DNA of 64,000 bases, taken from assembly GCF_000685395.1 (NCBI RefSeq), contig NZ_AVSQ01000020.1, positions 63,396-127,395 of the forward strand, given 5' to 3'. Numbering within the stretch: the stretch's first letter is position 1; each line of letters begins with the position of its first letter. Source of the DNA: Candidatus Nitrosotenuis chungbukensis (GTDB taxonomy: Archaea > Thermoproteota > Nitrososphaeria > Nitrososphaerales > Nitrosopumilaceae). This document shows positions 25,419-32,797 of this stretch, in pieces. The translations under genes were made by a program, and so were the position numbers. Below the pieces are notes generated by a model. That model was given only the letters and a program-made list of their open reading frames with translations. It was not told the origin of the DNA and ran no database searches.

Positions 25419-25542
25419 CAGGATCACTCTCAAATTTCGATTTACAATGCGGGCAGCAAAAATAGAAATCCTGCCCATTGAATCTTGATTTTACCTTTGA
25501 TATTTCCTCCACTTCCATTCCACAAACAGGATCAATCGGCAT
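25402..25542 (-). CDS. 46-aa YHS (TRASH-like) metal-binding protein
   Basis: The whole protein is one YHS domain: M-P-I-D-P-V-C-G-M-E-V near the start, then D-F-Y-F-C-C-P-H-C-K-S-K-F-E-S-D-P-A-Q-F. The Cys residues of DPVCGM and FCCPHC are the expected metal ligands. Such domains occur in copper or other soft-metal sensing and transport. TTAAATTTG, 27 nt upstream of the ATG, acts as TATA. Its end overlaps the permease remnant; the DNA junction probably arose by deletion. Confidence 0.8.
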   Translation of the reverse strand: MPIDPVCGMEVEEISKVKSRFNGQDFYFCCPHCKSKFESDPAQFTT

Positions 25543-25664
25543 GTTATGGTGTGACAAATACTCAAATTTAAGAACCGATCTTTACAATTATAAAGTACAG
25601 TCATTAAATAAATCAAAAACACATCATCCTAGCGGATAGTAAACACGAACAAATCATTGATCCG

Positions 25665-25793
25665 ATGAAGCATTGCCGAGTAGACAACATTAAAATTTGT
25701 ACTAGAGGCGGATCAACTAACATCAAAATAGAAAAAGATACAATTTATTGCAATGATTGTAACGCGATTCTATGTTTTGAGCATAAAGAATAA
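25665..25793 (+). CDS. 42-aa Cys-rich protein
   Basis: ATG-started, with five Cys and two His in 42 residues (K-H-C-R-V, K-I-C-T-R, Y-C-N-D-C-N, L-C-F-E-H). It could bind one zinc or another soft metal. No family is recognised. It lies between the YHS gene (divergent) and the Asp-box protein (same direction, 75 bp on). The 25543-25664 gap holds the YHS promoter. Confidence 0.5.
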   Translation: MKHCRVDNIKICTRGGSTNIKIEKDTIYCNDCNAILCFEHKE

Positions 25794-25868
25794 TTCAGAA
25801 ACATGTTTTACAATTGTAAAGGTATCATTTCATATATCCAATAATTTCAAGTGAACGATAGTTGTTTT

Positions 25869-26816
25869 ATGAAAAATAAATCAAAACCAGAGGACTCGAA
25901 GAAGACAAGACTCTTCGTCATCATTATTGCAGCTGCAATAACAATTGGAATTGGAGCTGCGACTATTTTGGCAAATTTTGCAGTCCAAAATCCTGACAAT
26001 CCACATAGCAATTCAAGAACAGTATTTTGGAGACACATACACGGTCTTGGGATTGATCCTCAAGACAGAAACGTACTATACATTGCAACACATGGTGATT
26101 TTTATCAGAGCGTAAACGGCGACCCACCAGTAAAGGTAGATGAGCAACGGGCCGATTACATGGCGTTTAATGCCCCGTATGCTCAAAATGTTCCATTATA
26201 CGCAAGTGGACATCCAGCAACTGGCGGAAATACAGGATTAATCAAGAGCACGGATGGTGGAAAAACTTGGCGACAAGTTGCTACAGTTTTAGATCCGCCA
26301 GTAGACTTTCATGCGATGGGCATAAGCAAGTCTGATCCAAATCTGATAATTGGGTTTGACAGCAGTGGGAGGGGTTTGTTCAAAACTATTGATGCCGGAC
26401 AAAACTGGCAAACATTACAATTTCCAGAATATATATCGGCGCTTGCGATTTCTCCAAGTGATCCTAATGTGATATTTGCCGCAACTGGAAAGGGAATATA
26501 CCAGTCAAGTGACGGCGCAAACACCTGGATGCATATTGAACAATACAATGAATTGCCAGTATTTGCGCTTACATTTGATGAAAATGGAATTCTTTACTCA
26601 TCAACTGATGAGTTTGGTCTTTCAAAATCTGCAGACCTCGGGAAGACTTGGGAGAAAATTAACACGCAAAAGATTACAATAATGAGTGTTGCAGTTGATG
26701 CACAAAACCAGATTTTGTATATTGCTGGATATGTCCCTGACGGTTATCAGGAAGTCTATAAAAGCTCAGACAATGGAGGTTCTTGGGATTTGATTGGGAC
26801 AAACAAAAAGTTGTAA
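25869..26816 (+). CDS. membrane-anchored Asp-box (BNR/sortilin-like) protein
   Basis: A protein of 315 residues with a basic N-terminus, one membrane helix (LFVIIIAAAITIGIGAATIL), then a beta-propeller with at least five Asp-box motifs: STDGGKTW, TIDAGQNW, SSDGANTW, KSADLGKTW, SSDNGGSW. An N-terminal WRHIHGLGIDPQDRNVLYIATH is typical of the so-called F510_1955 glycosylhydrolase-like group. Glycosidase activity is not shown for that group. ATG 25869 is preferred over a GTG six codons earlier. It is followed with no gap by a 40-aa Cys-rich gene, so the two are coupled. Confidence 0.8.
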   Translation: MKNKSKPEDSKKTRLFVIIIAAAITIGIGAATILANFAVQNPDNPHSNSRTVFWRHIHGLGIDPQDRNVLYIATHGDFYQSVNGDPPVKVDEQRADYMAFNAPYAQNVPLYASGHPATGGNTGLIKSTDGGKTWRQVATVLDPPVDFHAMGISKSDPNLIIGFDSSGRGLFKTIDAGQNWQTLQFPEYISALAISPSDPNVIFAATGKGIYQSSDGANTWMHIEQYNELPVFALTFDENGILYSSTDEFGLSKSADLGKTWEKINTQKITIMSVAVDAQNQILYIAGYVPDGYQEVYKSSDNGGSWDLIGTNKKL

Positions 26817-26939
26817 ATGGTTGAGATAAATTGCGCCGATTGTGGTTGTTTTCCGTCAGAATGTAAATCTGACAAATCTGCAAAAGAATGCTCAAATTGC
26901 AGTCAGAATGAATGCTGCTGTTTTACACTTCTTCGATAA
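26817..26939 (+). CDS. 40-aa metallothionein-like Cys-rich protein
   Basis: The ATG follows the TAA of the Asp-box gene with no base between. Nine of 40 residues are Cys: C-A-D-C-G-C, S-E-C-K, E-C-S-N-C, E-C-C-C. The spacing (CxxCxC, CxxC, CCC) is that of a metallothionein or cluster-forming metal chelator. No aromatic core exists except one Phe pair. It would act as a cytoplasmic metal store or carrier. It does not match a known metallothionein family that I recognise. The adjacency suggests it works with the exported propeller protein. Confidence 0.65.
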   Translation: MVEINCADCGCFPSECKSDKSAKECSNCSQNECCCFTLLR

Positions 26940-26977
26940 AGAAAGATCATTCGGCATGGTTTAAGATTCCAAAATAA

Positions 26978-26997
26978 CCAATTTTGCACAAAATTGG
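26978..26997. terminator. perfect palindrome CCAATTTTG-CA-CAAAATTGG
   Basis: Nine-base perfect arms around CA, 38 nt after the Cys-rich gene stop. It may terminate the transcript or bind a dimeric regulator. The rest of 26998-27125 shows nothing recognisable. Confidence 0.45.
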
Positions 26998-27125
26998 GTC
27001 TAAGTCTCAAAATAGATCATGAATATCGTTTTCTTTCAGCATTATCACAATATTTTGCAGTGTCAGCATGCATTGTCGGGATAAAACACCGCTTGTTTCT
27101 CCGAAGGTTGACAGATCTGTCAGTA

Positions 27126-27156
27126 AAACTGGCAAAAATGTAAGCGCGACTTATAT
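27126..27156 (+). promoter_or_regulatory. shared promoter element, site 1
   Basis: AAACT-N2-CA-N4-TGTAAGCGC-GA-CTTATAT. The same element precedes 32765 and, on the minus strand, 37158; each ends 22 nt before an ATG. TTATAT is the TATA box, and AAGCGCGA lies at the BRE position. Confidence 0.8.
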
Positions 27157-27178
27157 CACAACATATCGATAGAACGTC

Positions 27179-27349
27179 ATGGGAATCATAAAAAAACTAA
27201 AAGATACTGCCGAGAAAGACGTTGAGAGAGGAATAGAGTTGGGCAAGCAAGGCGTCGAACTTGGTAAGCAAAACATCGAGAAAGGAATAGAATCGGGCAA
27301 GCAAAATATCAAGAAAGGAATCGAACGTGGCAAAAAAAGCCTCGAGTAG
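27179..27349 (+). CDS. 56-aa amphipathic repeat protein
   Basis: Starts at an ATG 22 nt after the shared promoter element. After M-G-I-I-K-K-L-K-D-T-A, it is made of degenerate 7- and 11-residue units (VERGIELGKQG, IEKGIESGKQN, IKKGIERGKKS), giving a Lys/Glu/Gly helix. No Cys, no membrane segment. It is reminiscent of stress-linked, intrinsically helical proteins, but no family is assigned. Co-control with the Dps-like ferritin suggests a stress role. The start MGII(K/S)K(L/I)K also opens the protein at 37426. Confidence 0.7.
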   Translation: MGIIKKLKDTAEKDVERGIELGKQGVELGKQNIEKGIESGKQNIKKGIERGKKSLE

Positions 27350-27420
27350 AGCAATCTTTGCAGTTCATGATCCTACCCACTTTCAGCATGGCAAATCAGG
27401 TCAATGAAGACGATAACTAA

Positions 27421-27588
27421 ATGAAAATAATTGGATTTTTGGGATTGGGTCTATTCATAATAGGCATATTGTTTGCCGCTTATGTCGTGACGCATTTAGA
27501 CCAGATTTGGCGCATATTTGAAAACTTGTTTGGGAGTTTAGAGAGGTGGACTGCGTTTATTTTCCCACATGGTCCACAAAGATTTTGA
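27421..27588 (+). CDS. 55-aa single-helix membrane protein
   Basis: ATG-started. One membrane helix (GFLGLGLFIIGILFAAYVV) precedes an amphipathic tail rich in aromatics (HLDQIWRIFENLFG, RWTAFIFP). No family is recognised. It is 71 bp downstream of the 56-aa repeat protein, and may be in the same transcript. Confidence 0.5.
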   Translation: MKIIGFLGLGLFIIGILFAAYVVTHLDQIWRIFENLFGSLERWTAFIFPHGPQRF

Positions 27589-27617
27589 TTGATACATGCA
27601 GCAAATACAGATCTAGT

Positions 27618-28706
27618 CTATGGTTTTGATTTTTTAGAATTGACCAGTTTTTGTATTATAACTGAATGCCAGCCTGTCGAGTAATTCTCAAATCCTGGAG
27701 AAAGGGCATGTCCGATGCAGCACGGTACGCCGGCATATTCGGTGAACATGTAGTTCTTTTTTTCTCCAAGAAGACTTGTCTTTTTGTCAAACTGCAATGT
27801 TTCTTTTAGCGTTTTACCTTCCGAGTCTGCCAGTATCAATCCATCATTATCAACAATGCAAATTCTTGTGTGATTTTTCTCATCTTCACCTATTGGGGTG
27901 TGATTAATTATTGTCTGAGAGAGTGATTCCCATTTGAAGATCACGCCCAGGACTCCGATTATCTTGCCTTTGGTGTCACCATTTTCTCGCACAGCTGCCG
28001 AGTAAGTTATTGCAAGCTCATTATTCACAAGCGGAGATCTATACACGGGTTGGAACCCGAATTCGCTGCCAGTTTTTGTTCTAATTGCACTGGTAAACCA
28101 CTTTCGGTCTGCCACATTGGTGTTTACCGAGGAATATTTTTCCTTATTACCATTTGCCACAATATTTCCTTCCGTATCAGCTAACACAAGGTCATAGTAA
28201 ACGGTGTAAGCCTGCAATATAACATTAAGGCGTTGTGATACAGACTCGTATGCCTCGGGGGTTTTTTTGGTTAACGCGTCAACTACACTGCCATCAGTTG
28301 CCCACCACCTCACATCGGCGGTTCTCTCATACAAGTTACGATCGATTAGATCAATGTTTACCAAAGCCAGATCAGATAGCCTGTTTCCGCGATACTCCCG
28401 AGATTGCGATTTTATCAGATTGCCAACTTCCAGTATTTCCTTTGTGTCCTTTCGCATTCTCTCAGTAATTTTTATCGTCTCATCAGACAATTCGCTCATG
28501 TTTGCGGCAACTATACCAAACGGCCGTCCAAAAGTTCCTGCACGTGCAGCTTCTATCGAGGCATTGACAGAGAGAACGTGCGTCTTATGATTAATGTTAT
28601 CTACCTTGTCAATTGCATTGTCTAGCTTTTCTGCAATAAGATCTGTAAATTCCACGACCTCTTCTAAAGTAAATTTTTTTCCTTGAGCGATTTCAGATAC
28701 TTGCAC
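27618..28706 (-). CDS. soluble MCP-hairpin/Cache sensor protein
   Basis: A 362-residue protein, GTG start, with no membrane helix. The N-terminal part (about 30-90) is the methyl-accepting chemotaxis tip: THVLSVNASIEAARAGTFGRPFGIVAANMSEL. The C-terminal part (about 130-345) is a dCache-like ligand domain: YYDLVLADTEGNIVANG, DRKWFTSAIRTKTG, GVLGVIFKWESL and CIVDNDGLILADSEG. The order is the reverse of ordinary receptors and the sensor is inside the cell. No CheA or CheW is in the window, so a chemotaxis role is uncertain. Confidence 0.85.
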   Translation of the reverse strand: MQVSEIAQGKKFTLEEVVEFTDLIAEKLDNAIDKVDNINHKTHVLSVNASIEAARAGTFGRPFGIVAANMSELSDETIKITERMRKDTKEILEVGNLIKSQSREYRGNRLSDLALVNIDLIDRNLYERTADVRWWATDGSVVDALTKKTPEAYESVSQRLNVILQAYTVYYDLVLADTEGNIVANGNKEKYSSVNTNVADRKWFTSAIRTKTGSEFGFQPVYRSPLVNNELAITYSAAVRENGDTKGKIIGVLGVIFKWESLSQTIINHTPIGEDEKNHTRICIVDNDGLILADSEGKTLKETLQFDKKTSLLGEKKNYMFTEYAGVPCCIGHALSPGFENYSTGWHSVIIQKLVNSKKSKP

Positions 28707-28867
28707 GAGTATACTTGGTACTTTCTATTAGAATCCTTTGTATGATTGCTTTAAACAAACATGGTGTTTTATAACAAAAAAATACGGCTCATCAGACAGC
28801 AGATAACAAAAAATGAATTGCTATGACTATGTGCAGTTGAGTGTTTTTTGCCAGTTACTGCCAAGAT

Positions 28868-29356
28868 TCAAACTCTACATATTGCGCAGATTGCATTTTC
28901 CTGCGTCTGTAAGTGATAACTTTTTCCAAAATCTTTCAGAACATTATAAAACAATGATTTGAAAAACAGGTTGCCAATATCTCCCAGTTCATGGCTAATT
29001 CTCAGATAAGCCTTGCCTGCACGAAAATAGCAGATCGTTTGAGCAGACATCTGGGAGGCAATTTTTTGCAAAACGGAGTTGATTTGTTCAACGTTTCTAT
29101 ACTGCAGATCACTACTTGCCTTGCTTTCTTCCAGCATTGCCAGCACGTATGGCTCTATTGCAAGTAGCATCTTTTGCTCGAGTAAATCTTTCATTTTTCG
29201 GCCCCCAACCACAGGATTGTTAGATAGTGTAGTGGCACAATCCAACGCATCGATCGTTATCAAGTCAGCATTTGACAGGTGTGCGATGTTTTCAAATTCA
29301 GACAGTGAGTTTTTGCTTAATTCTTGATTCTTTGAAAGGTTTTTCAAGCTACGCAT
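28868..29356 (-). CDS. hypothetical helical protein
   Basis: 162 residues from the ATG at 29356 (a longer start at 29404 is possible). It is mainly helical, with LEQKMLLAIEPYVLAMLEESKAS and NVEQINSVLQKIASQMSAQT, and ends in C-A-I-C. No domain is recognised. Same direction as the MCP/Cache protein, 162 bp upstream of it; the gap between them shows no gene. Confidence 0.55.
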   Translation of the reverse strand: MRSLKNLSKNQELSKNSLSEFENIAHLSNADLITIDALDCATTLSNNPVVGGRKMKDLLEQKMLLAIEPYVLAMLEESKASSDLQYRNVEQINSVLQKIASQMSAQTICYFRAGKAYLRISHELGDIGNLFFKSLFYNVLKDFGKSYHLQTQENAICAICRV

Positions 29357-29447
29357 TGTTAACTTTATGCTGTGTGTATTAGCTAGTGTTTGTAAAAAAC
29401 ACACAGACAGTACTGCTACCTACATTCGTCTTTAGCAGATAGCGATT

Positions 29448-29558
29448 TCATGGATTTTGTAAACAGCATGGACGTTTTAAAATTCGTCTCAAATGGATCA
29501 TCATCTCTTTCCGCAGTGAGGCGTCTATTGCCCCTTCTTTGGAGGTTCGTGTTCTCAT
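29448..29558 (-). CDS. possible 36-aa basic protein
   Basis: ATG at 29558 is 26 nt after an AT-rich box (AAATAAGA on the minus strand). The product is basic with a C-C pair near its end. Nothing else supports it. The surrounding gap 29357-29706 otherwise holds the region upstream of gene 29707. Confidence 0.2.
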   Translation of the reverse strand: MRTRTSKEGAIDASLRKEMMIHLRRILKRPCCLQNP

Positions 29559-29706
29559 GCTGACACATAATGCTATCTTATTTTTGAGCAATATAAAAGA
29601 AAGCAGATTCAAGGCCCGCGCGTGCGGCAATGACACGCAACAGGTATTTCAGTCATTTTTCATTGTAAACGGTTAGTTTTTTTAGCAAATATTTTCTACC
29701 CAATTT

Positions 29707-30423
29707 GTGCAGTTTCAGATTCTCAAAAACCCAATGAGCATACTAGAAGTTCACATGGGCAAAGGCGAGATCATAACAGCAGAGGCAGGGGCACTTGTAT
29801 TCATGAAAGGCAGTATTGAGGTCAAGACAAAGATGCGAGGGGGGTTTCTAAAGACTGTAAAGGTCGCATTTTTAGGGAACGAGTCGTTTTTTGTTAATGA
29901 GTATATCGCAGGTGAGGATGGCTGCGTGTTGGGTTTGACCGGTCCCCCAGTAGGTGACATAATAGAAATCCCAATAGACAGCAATAACGGATTCATAGTG
30001 CAGTTAGGCGCATACATAGCATCTACTGCCGGTGTTGACATAGATACAAAGTGGCAAGGATTCACAAAGGGAATATTCGGCAGCGAGATTTTCATGCTAA
30101 AGGTCACAGGAAATGGCAAGGTGTTCTGCAACGCATATGGCGGCATAATAGAGAAACAGATCGCAAGCGGTGAAAAGATGACCCTTGATAATTATCACCT
30201 TGTTGCACTAAGTCAGAATTCAGAGTACAGTGTGACAAAGTTTGGAGGGTTAAAGAGTACAATTCTTGGGGGAGAGGGACTGGTAACTGAAATTATCGGG
30301 CCTGCTACAGTGTACTTTCAGACAAAGAACCTCAAAGAACTAGTTGATCTTCTTGGCATCAAACATGCAAGTGAGACTCAGGGAAGCGGCACATCGTTTG
30401 GTGGGTTTAAATTCGGCACATGA
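29707..30423 (+). CDS. AIM24/TIGR00266 family protein
   Basis: A 238-residue double-stranded beta-helix protein. Family pattern: IITAEAGALVFMKGSIEVKT near the start, GFLKTVKVAFLGNESFFVN, GDIIEIPIDSN, then GIFGSEIFMLKVTGNGKVFCNAYG. GTG start. Such proteins occur in most life and their biochemical function is not settled, with links to membranes and stress in some bacteria. A hairpin overlaps the stop codon (30421-30439). Confidence 0.9.
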   Translation: MQFQILKNPMSILEVHMGKGEIITAEAGALVFMKGSIEVKTKMRGGFLKTVKVAFLGNESFFVNEYIAGEDGCVLGLTGPPVGDIIEIPIDSNNGFIVQLGAYIASTAGVDIDTKWQGFTKGIFGSEIFMLKVTGNGKVFCNAYGGIIEKQIASGEKMTLDNYHLVALSQNSEYSVTKFGGLKSTILGGEGLVTEIIGPATVYFQTKNLKELVDLLGIKHASETQGSGTSFGGFKFGT

Positions 30424-30439
30424 TCGAAAAATTCGATCA
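30421..30439 (+). terminator. TGATCGAA-AAA-TTCGATCA hairpin at gene end
   Basis: Eight-base perfect arms around AAA; the first three bases are the stop codon of the AIM24-like gene. It is probably a 3' RNA end signal. The remaining bases up to 30585 are the upstream region of gene 30586. Confidence 0.55.
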
Positions 30440-30585
30440 GTAAATCGTCAGAATTTAACTTGCAGTATGACAAGACGTGTGATCAGGTTACTTGGTTGAT
30501 ATAGAACAAGGTAAGAACATACGGAATCCGTCATTTCCGATTTTGGCAGAGGGGGTTTTTAAGATAGAGATTTTCTGATCAATTC

Positions 30586-30870
30586 ATGACAACTAGAGAG
30601 TCCATGACGATACCAAAAAGCAAGAAGAGTATCACTCTGGAAAAAGAAATAGAGACAAAAGTGCGTAAAATTCAGGCACGACTAATCGAAAAAACAGATC
30701 AGTCTTGGAGCATATCCATGGTTTTGAACATGCTTGTAACAGGAGGCCTGACACATACTAAAAAAATGAGCAAGGCAGAGTGGCAGAAAGTAAAAACAAT
30801 GGTCGAAGATAAGGAAGTCAGCTTTGATGACTCGATGATCACAGATTTTGTAAAAAAAATCGGTGAATAA
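30586..30870 (+). CDS. ribbon-helix-helix-like protein
   Basis: 94 residues. Residues 10-55 fit an RHH fold: strand KKSITLEKEIETKVRKIQARL, and helix SISMVLNMLVTGGL. The C-terminal 40 residues are Lys/Glu-rich and helical. It resembles an antitoxin or small repressor, but no toxin gene adjoins it; flanking genes are the AIM24-like protein and an alpha/beta hydrolase. The DNA target is unknown. Confidence 0.65.
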   Translation: MTTRESMTIPKSKKSITLEKEIETKVRKIQARLIEKTDQSWSISMVLNMLVTGGLTHTKKMSKAEWQKVKTMVEDKEVSFDDSMITDFVKKIGE

Positions 30871-30949
30871 TCACATCAGCTGCAATCACCGTTATTTTAA
30901 ATTAATTTAGTGTGCAGTACATCCACGTTATCACAAATTGGCTCTGGGT

Positions 30950-31768
30950 CTAATCGATAAACTTCATTAATTCTTCGTTTGTCTTTTCCATCTCTTCAAT
31001 ATTCAAGCCGTGTCCACTTTTTTCGAATCGAACCAACTTGGATCCGGTAATCCCATCATTCATTATTTTTGCCAAATCAAAAGAGCAAATCTTGTCCTGC
31101 ACGCCATGGAAAATAGATACAGGTATTTTCAATTCATTAATTGCTTGCATGTCCTTGCGAAGGTCGGCGTCTCTTAATTCCTCAATGCATTTCAGGGTTG
31201 CATACGGAGATGCGTCTAAATTAATTGAATATAGCCACCGTGCAATTTCTTTGCTGACAGAGCCTTCCTCCTTACTGAAAAAAATCTTGCCAAAATCAGA
31301 GAGAAGCTTGGGCCGATCAGAGTAGGCTTGTGCTATGAGTGCATCAACGCTTGATTTTTCCATGCCATGCGGAAAATCAGCCCTTTTTGTCCAAGACGGA
31401 GCAGCTGCGCCCATCAGCACCATCTTGTCAAGGCCATACCCACGATACTTTGCTGCATAATGCATGACAATTGCCCCACCCATTGAAAATCCAACCAGTG
31501 TCACCATCTTCAAGCTGAGTGAGTCTAAGACCTTCTTGATATCAGAGGCAAAGATATCATAATTGTATTCTCCCCAAGGTTTGTCAGATTTGCCAAATCC
31601 CCTCAGGTCAATACCAATGCAACGGTAACCGTTCTTTTGCAGAGTCATAAACTGGTACTCAAACATCTTGCTACTCAAAGGCCAACCGTGGATGAATACG
31701 ACAGGCTTGCCAGAACCGGTATCTTCGACATAGAGCGATGTATCATCAGATACTTTGACATAAGGCAT
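30950..31768 (-). CDS. alpha/beta hydrolase (haloperoxidase/esterase-like)
   Basis: 272 residues. Features: HGWPLSSKMFEYQ (oxyanion hole), DLRGFGKSDKP, nucleophile Ser in VGFSMGGAIVMHY, the acid near GVQDKICS, and His in SGHGLNIEE. It is like non-haem chloroperoxidases and esterases. Its substrate is unknown. Divergent from a second hydrolase of the same family at 31828, which shares less than half of its residues; the 60-bp gap must hold both promoters. Confidence 0.9.
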   Translation of the reverse strand: MPYVKVSDDTSLYVEDTGSGKPVVFIHGWPLSSKMFEYQFMTLQKNGYRCIGIDLRGFGKSDKPWGEYNYDIFASDIKKVLDSLSLKMVTLVGFSMGGAIVMHYAAKYRGYGLDKMVLMGAAAPSWTKRADFPHGMEKSSVDALIAQAYSDRPKLLSDFGKIFFSKEEGSVSKEIARWLYSINLDASPYATLKCIEELRDADLRKDMQAINELKIPVSIFHGVQDKICSFDLAKIMNDGITGSKLVRFEKSGHGLNIEEMEKTNEELMKFID

Positions 31769-31827
31769 GGTATGACACTCTTACCCGCCTGTACTATATG
31801 TGACTTTTATCTTTGAGCAGAGTTTTA

Positions 31828-32697
31828 ATGCCATCATGTGATATACTTGTAAGTGACCAACTTCAACATAGGTGGGAAACCAATACGTTAGATTCAGTCA
31901 ATGGAATAAACATCTACTACAATGAAACAGGCAAGGGTAGATCTTTGCCAGTACTTTTGATACACGGATTTCCATTTAGTTCCGAAATGTGGAAAGCACA
32001 GGTAGCAGCGTTACAAGAAAACGGCTTTTACGTCATAGACTATGATCTTCGAGGACACGGTCAGAGCGGCATTGGCGATGGGCAGTACACAGTTGAACTG
32101 TTTGTTGATGATTTGATGGCATTATTGGATCATCTGGGAATAACAAAGGCAGTCGTTTGCGGGTTTTCAATGGGAGGATATGTCGCACTTCGAGCCATCG
32201 AAAGGAATCCGGAGCGCTTTGGCGCCCTGATTTTGTGCGACACCACGTCATCGGCAGATTCAAACGAGGCAAAGATCAAACGTGCCGCCTCAATCAAACT
32301 AATAAAAAAAGATGGAGTAAGGTCATTTGCAGAAGGCTTCCTAAAAGCAGTCTTTTATGAGCAGAGTTTTAGCACAAAGCAGAATGCAGTAGAGAGCGTA
32401 AGGAAAATAATTCTGTCAAATTCTATAACCGGTATTTGTGGAGCATTGCTTGCGATGGCATCAAGAACAGACACCACAGAAGCCCTTTCTAAAATCAGTG
32501 TTCCGACACTTGTATTGGTAGGTGAATACGATACTATCACGCCGCCGGCTGCAGCCAAGGCAATGCACGACAGGATTCAGAATTCCAAGATGCACATAAT
32601 TGCAAATGCTGCACACATGAGCAGCATGGAAAACCCCAATGAGTTTAATGAACATTTTATCAAATTTCTAAAAAACCTGAATATACTCACAGACTGA
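31828..32697 (+). CDS. alpha/beta hydrolase
   Basis: A protein of 289 residues. The oxyanion-hole region HGFPFSSEMWKAQ, DLRGHGQSG, nucleophile Ser in CGFSMGGYVALRA, Asp in VGEYDTITPPAAA, and His in NAAHMSSMENP form the triad. It resembles 3-oxoadipate enol-lactonase/esterase types, but the substrate is not set. ATG at 31828 is used; a TTG five codons earlier is possible. Confidence 0.9.
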   Translation: MPSCDILVSDQLQHRWETNTLDSVNGINIYYNETGKGRSLPVLLIHGFPFSSEMWKAQVAALQENGFYVIDYDLRGHGQSGIGDGQYTVELFVDDLMALLDHLGITKAVVCGFSMGGYVALRAIERNPERFGALILCDTTSSADSNEAKIKRAASIKLIKKDGVRSFAEGFLKAVFYEQSFSTKQNAVESVRKIILSNSITGICGALLAMASRTDTTEALSKISVPTLVLVGEYDTITPPAAAKAMHDRIQNSKMHIIANAAHMSSMENPNEFNEHFIKFLKNLNILTD

Positions 32698-32711
32698 CAA
32701 ATCCGTCCATT

Positions 32712-32742
32712 AAACTTACACCGATGTAAGCGCAGCTTAATA
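32712..32742 (+). promoter_or_regulatory. shared promoter element, site 2 (Dps-like gene)
   Basis: AAACT-TA-CA-CCGA-TGTAAGCGC-AG-CTTAATA, ending 22 nt before the ATG at 32765. CTTACA-CCGA-TGTAAG is a perfect 6-bp palindrome inside it, likely an operator half-pair next to the TATA box. Confidence 0.85.
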
Positions 32743-32764
32743 GATTTGCCACCAACAGACTAAC

Positions 32765-32797
32765 ATGATCAAAACACATCAAAACGTAGGTATCTAA
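32765..32797 (+). CDS. 10-codon upstream ORF of the Dps-like gene
   Basis: ATG-ATC-AAA-ACA-CAT-CAA-AAC-GTA-GGT-ATC-TAA; the TAA is directly followed by the ATG of the ferritin. The ATG is where transcription should start, judged by the 22-nt spacing of the other two promoters. It could drive coupled re-initiation or sense translation state. Confidence 0.5.
   Translation: MIKTHQNVGI

Noticed and set aside
25287-25478. Intact 63-aa membrane protein
   Set aside because: The first third is the YHS gene read out of frame, and only the EamA C-terminal part is meaningful.
30586-30870. RHH antitoxin of a toxin-antitoxin pair
   Set aside because: No toxin-like frame adjoins it on either side.
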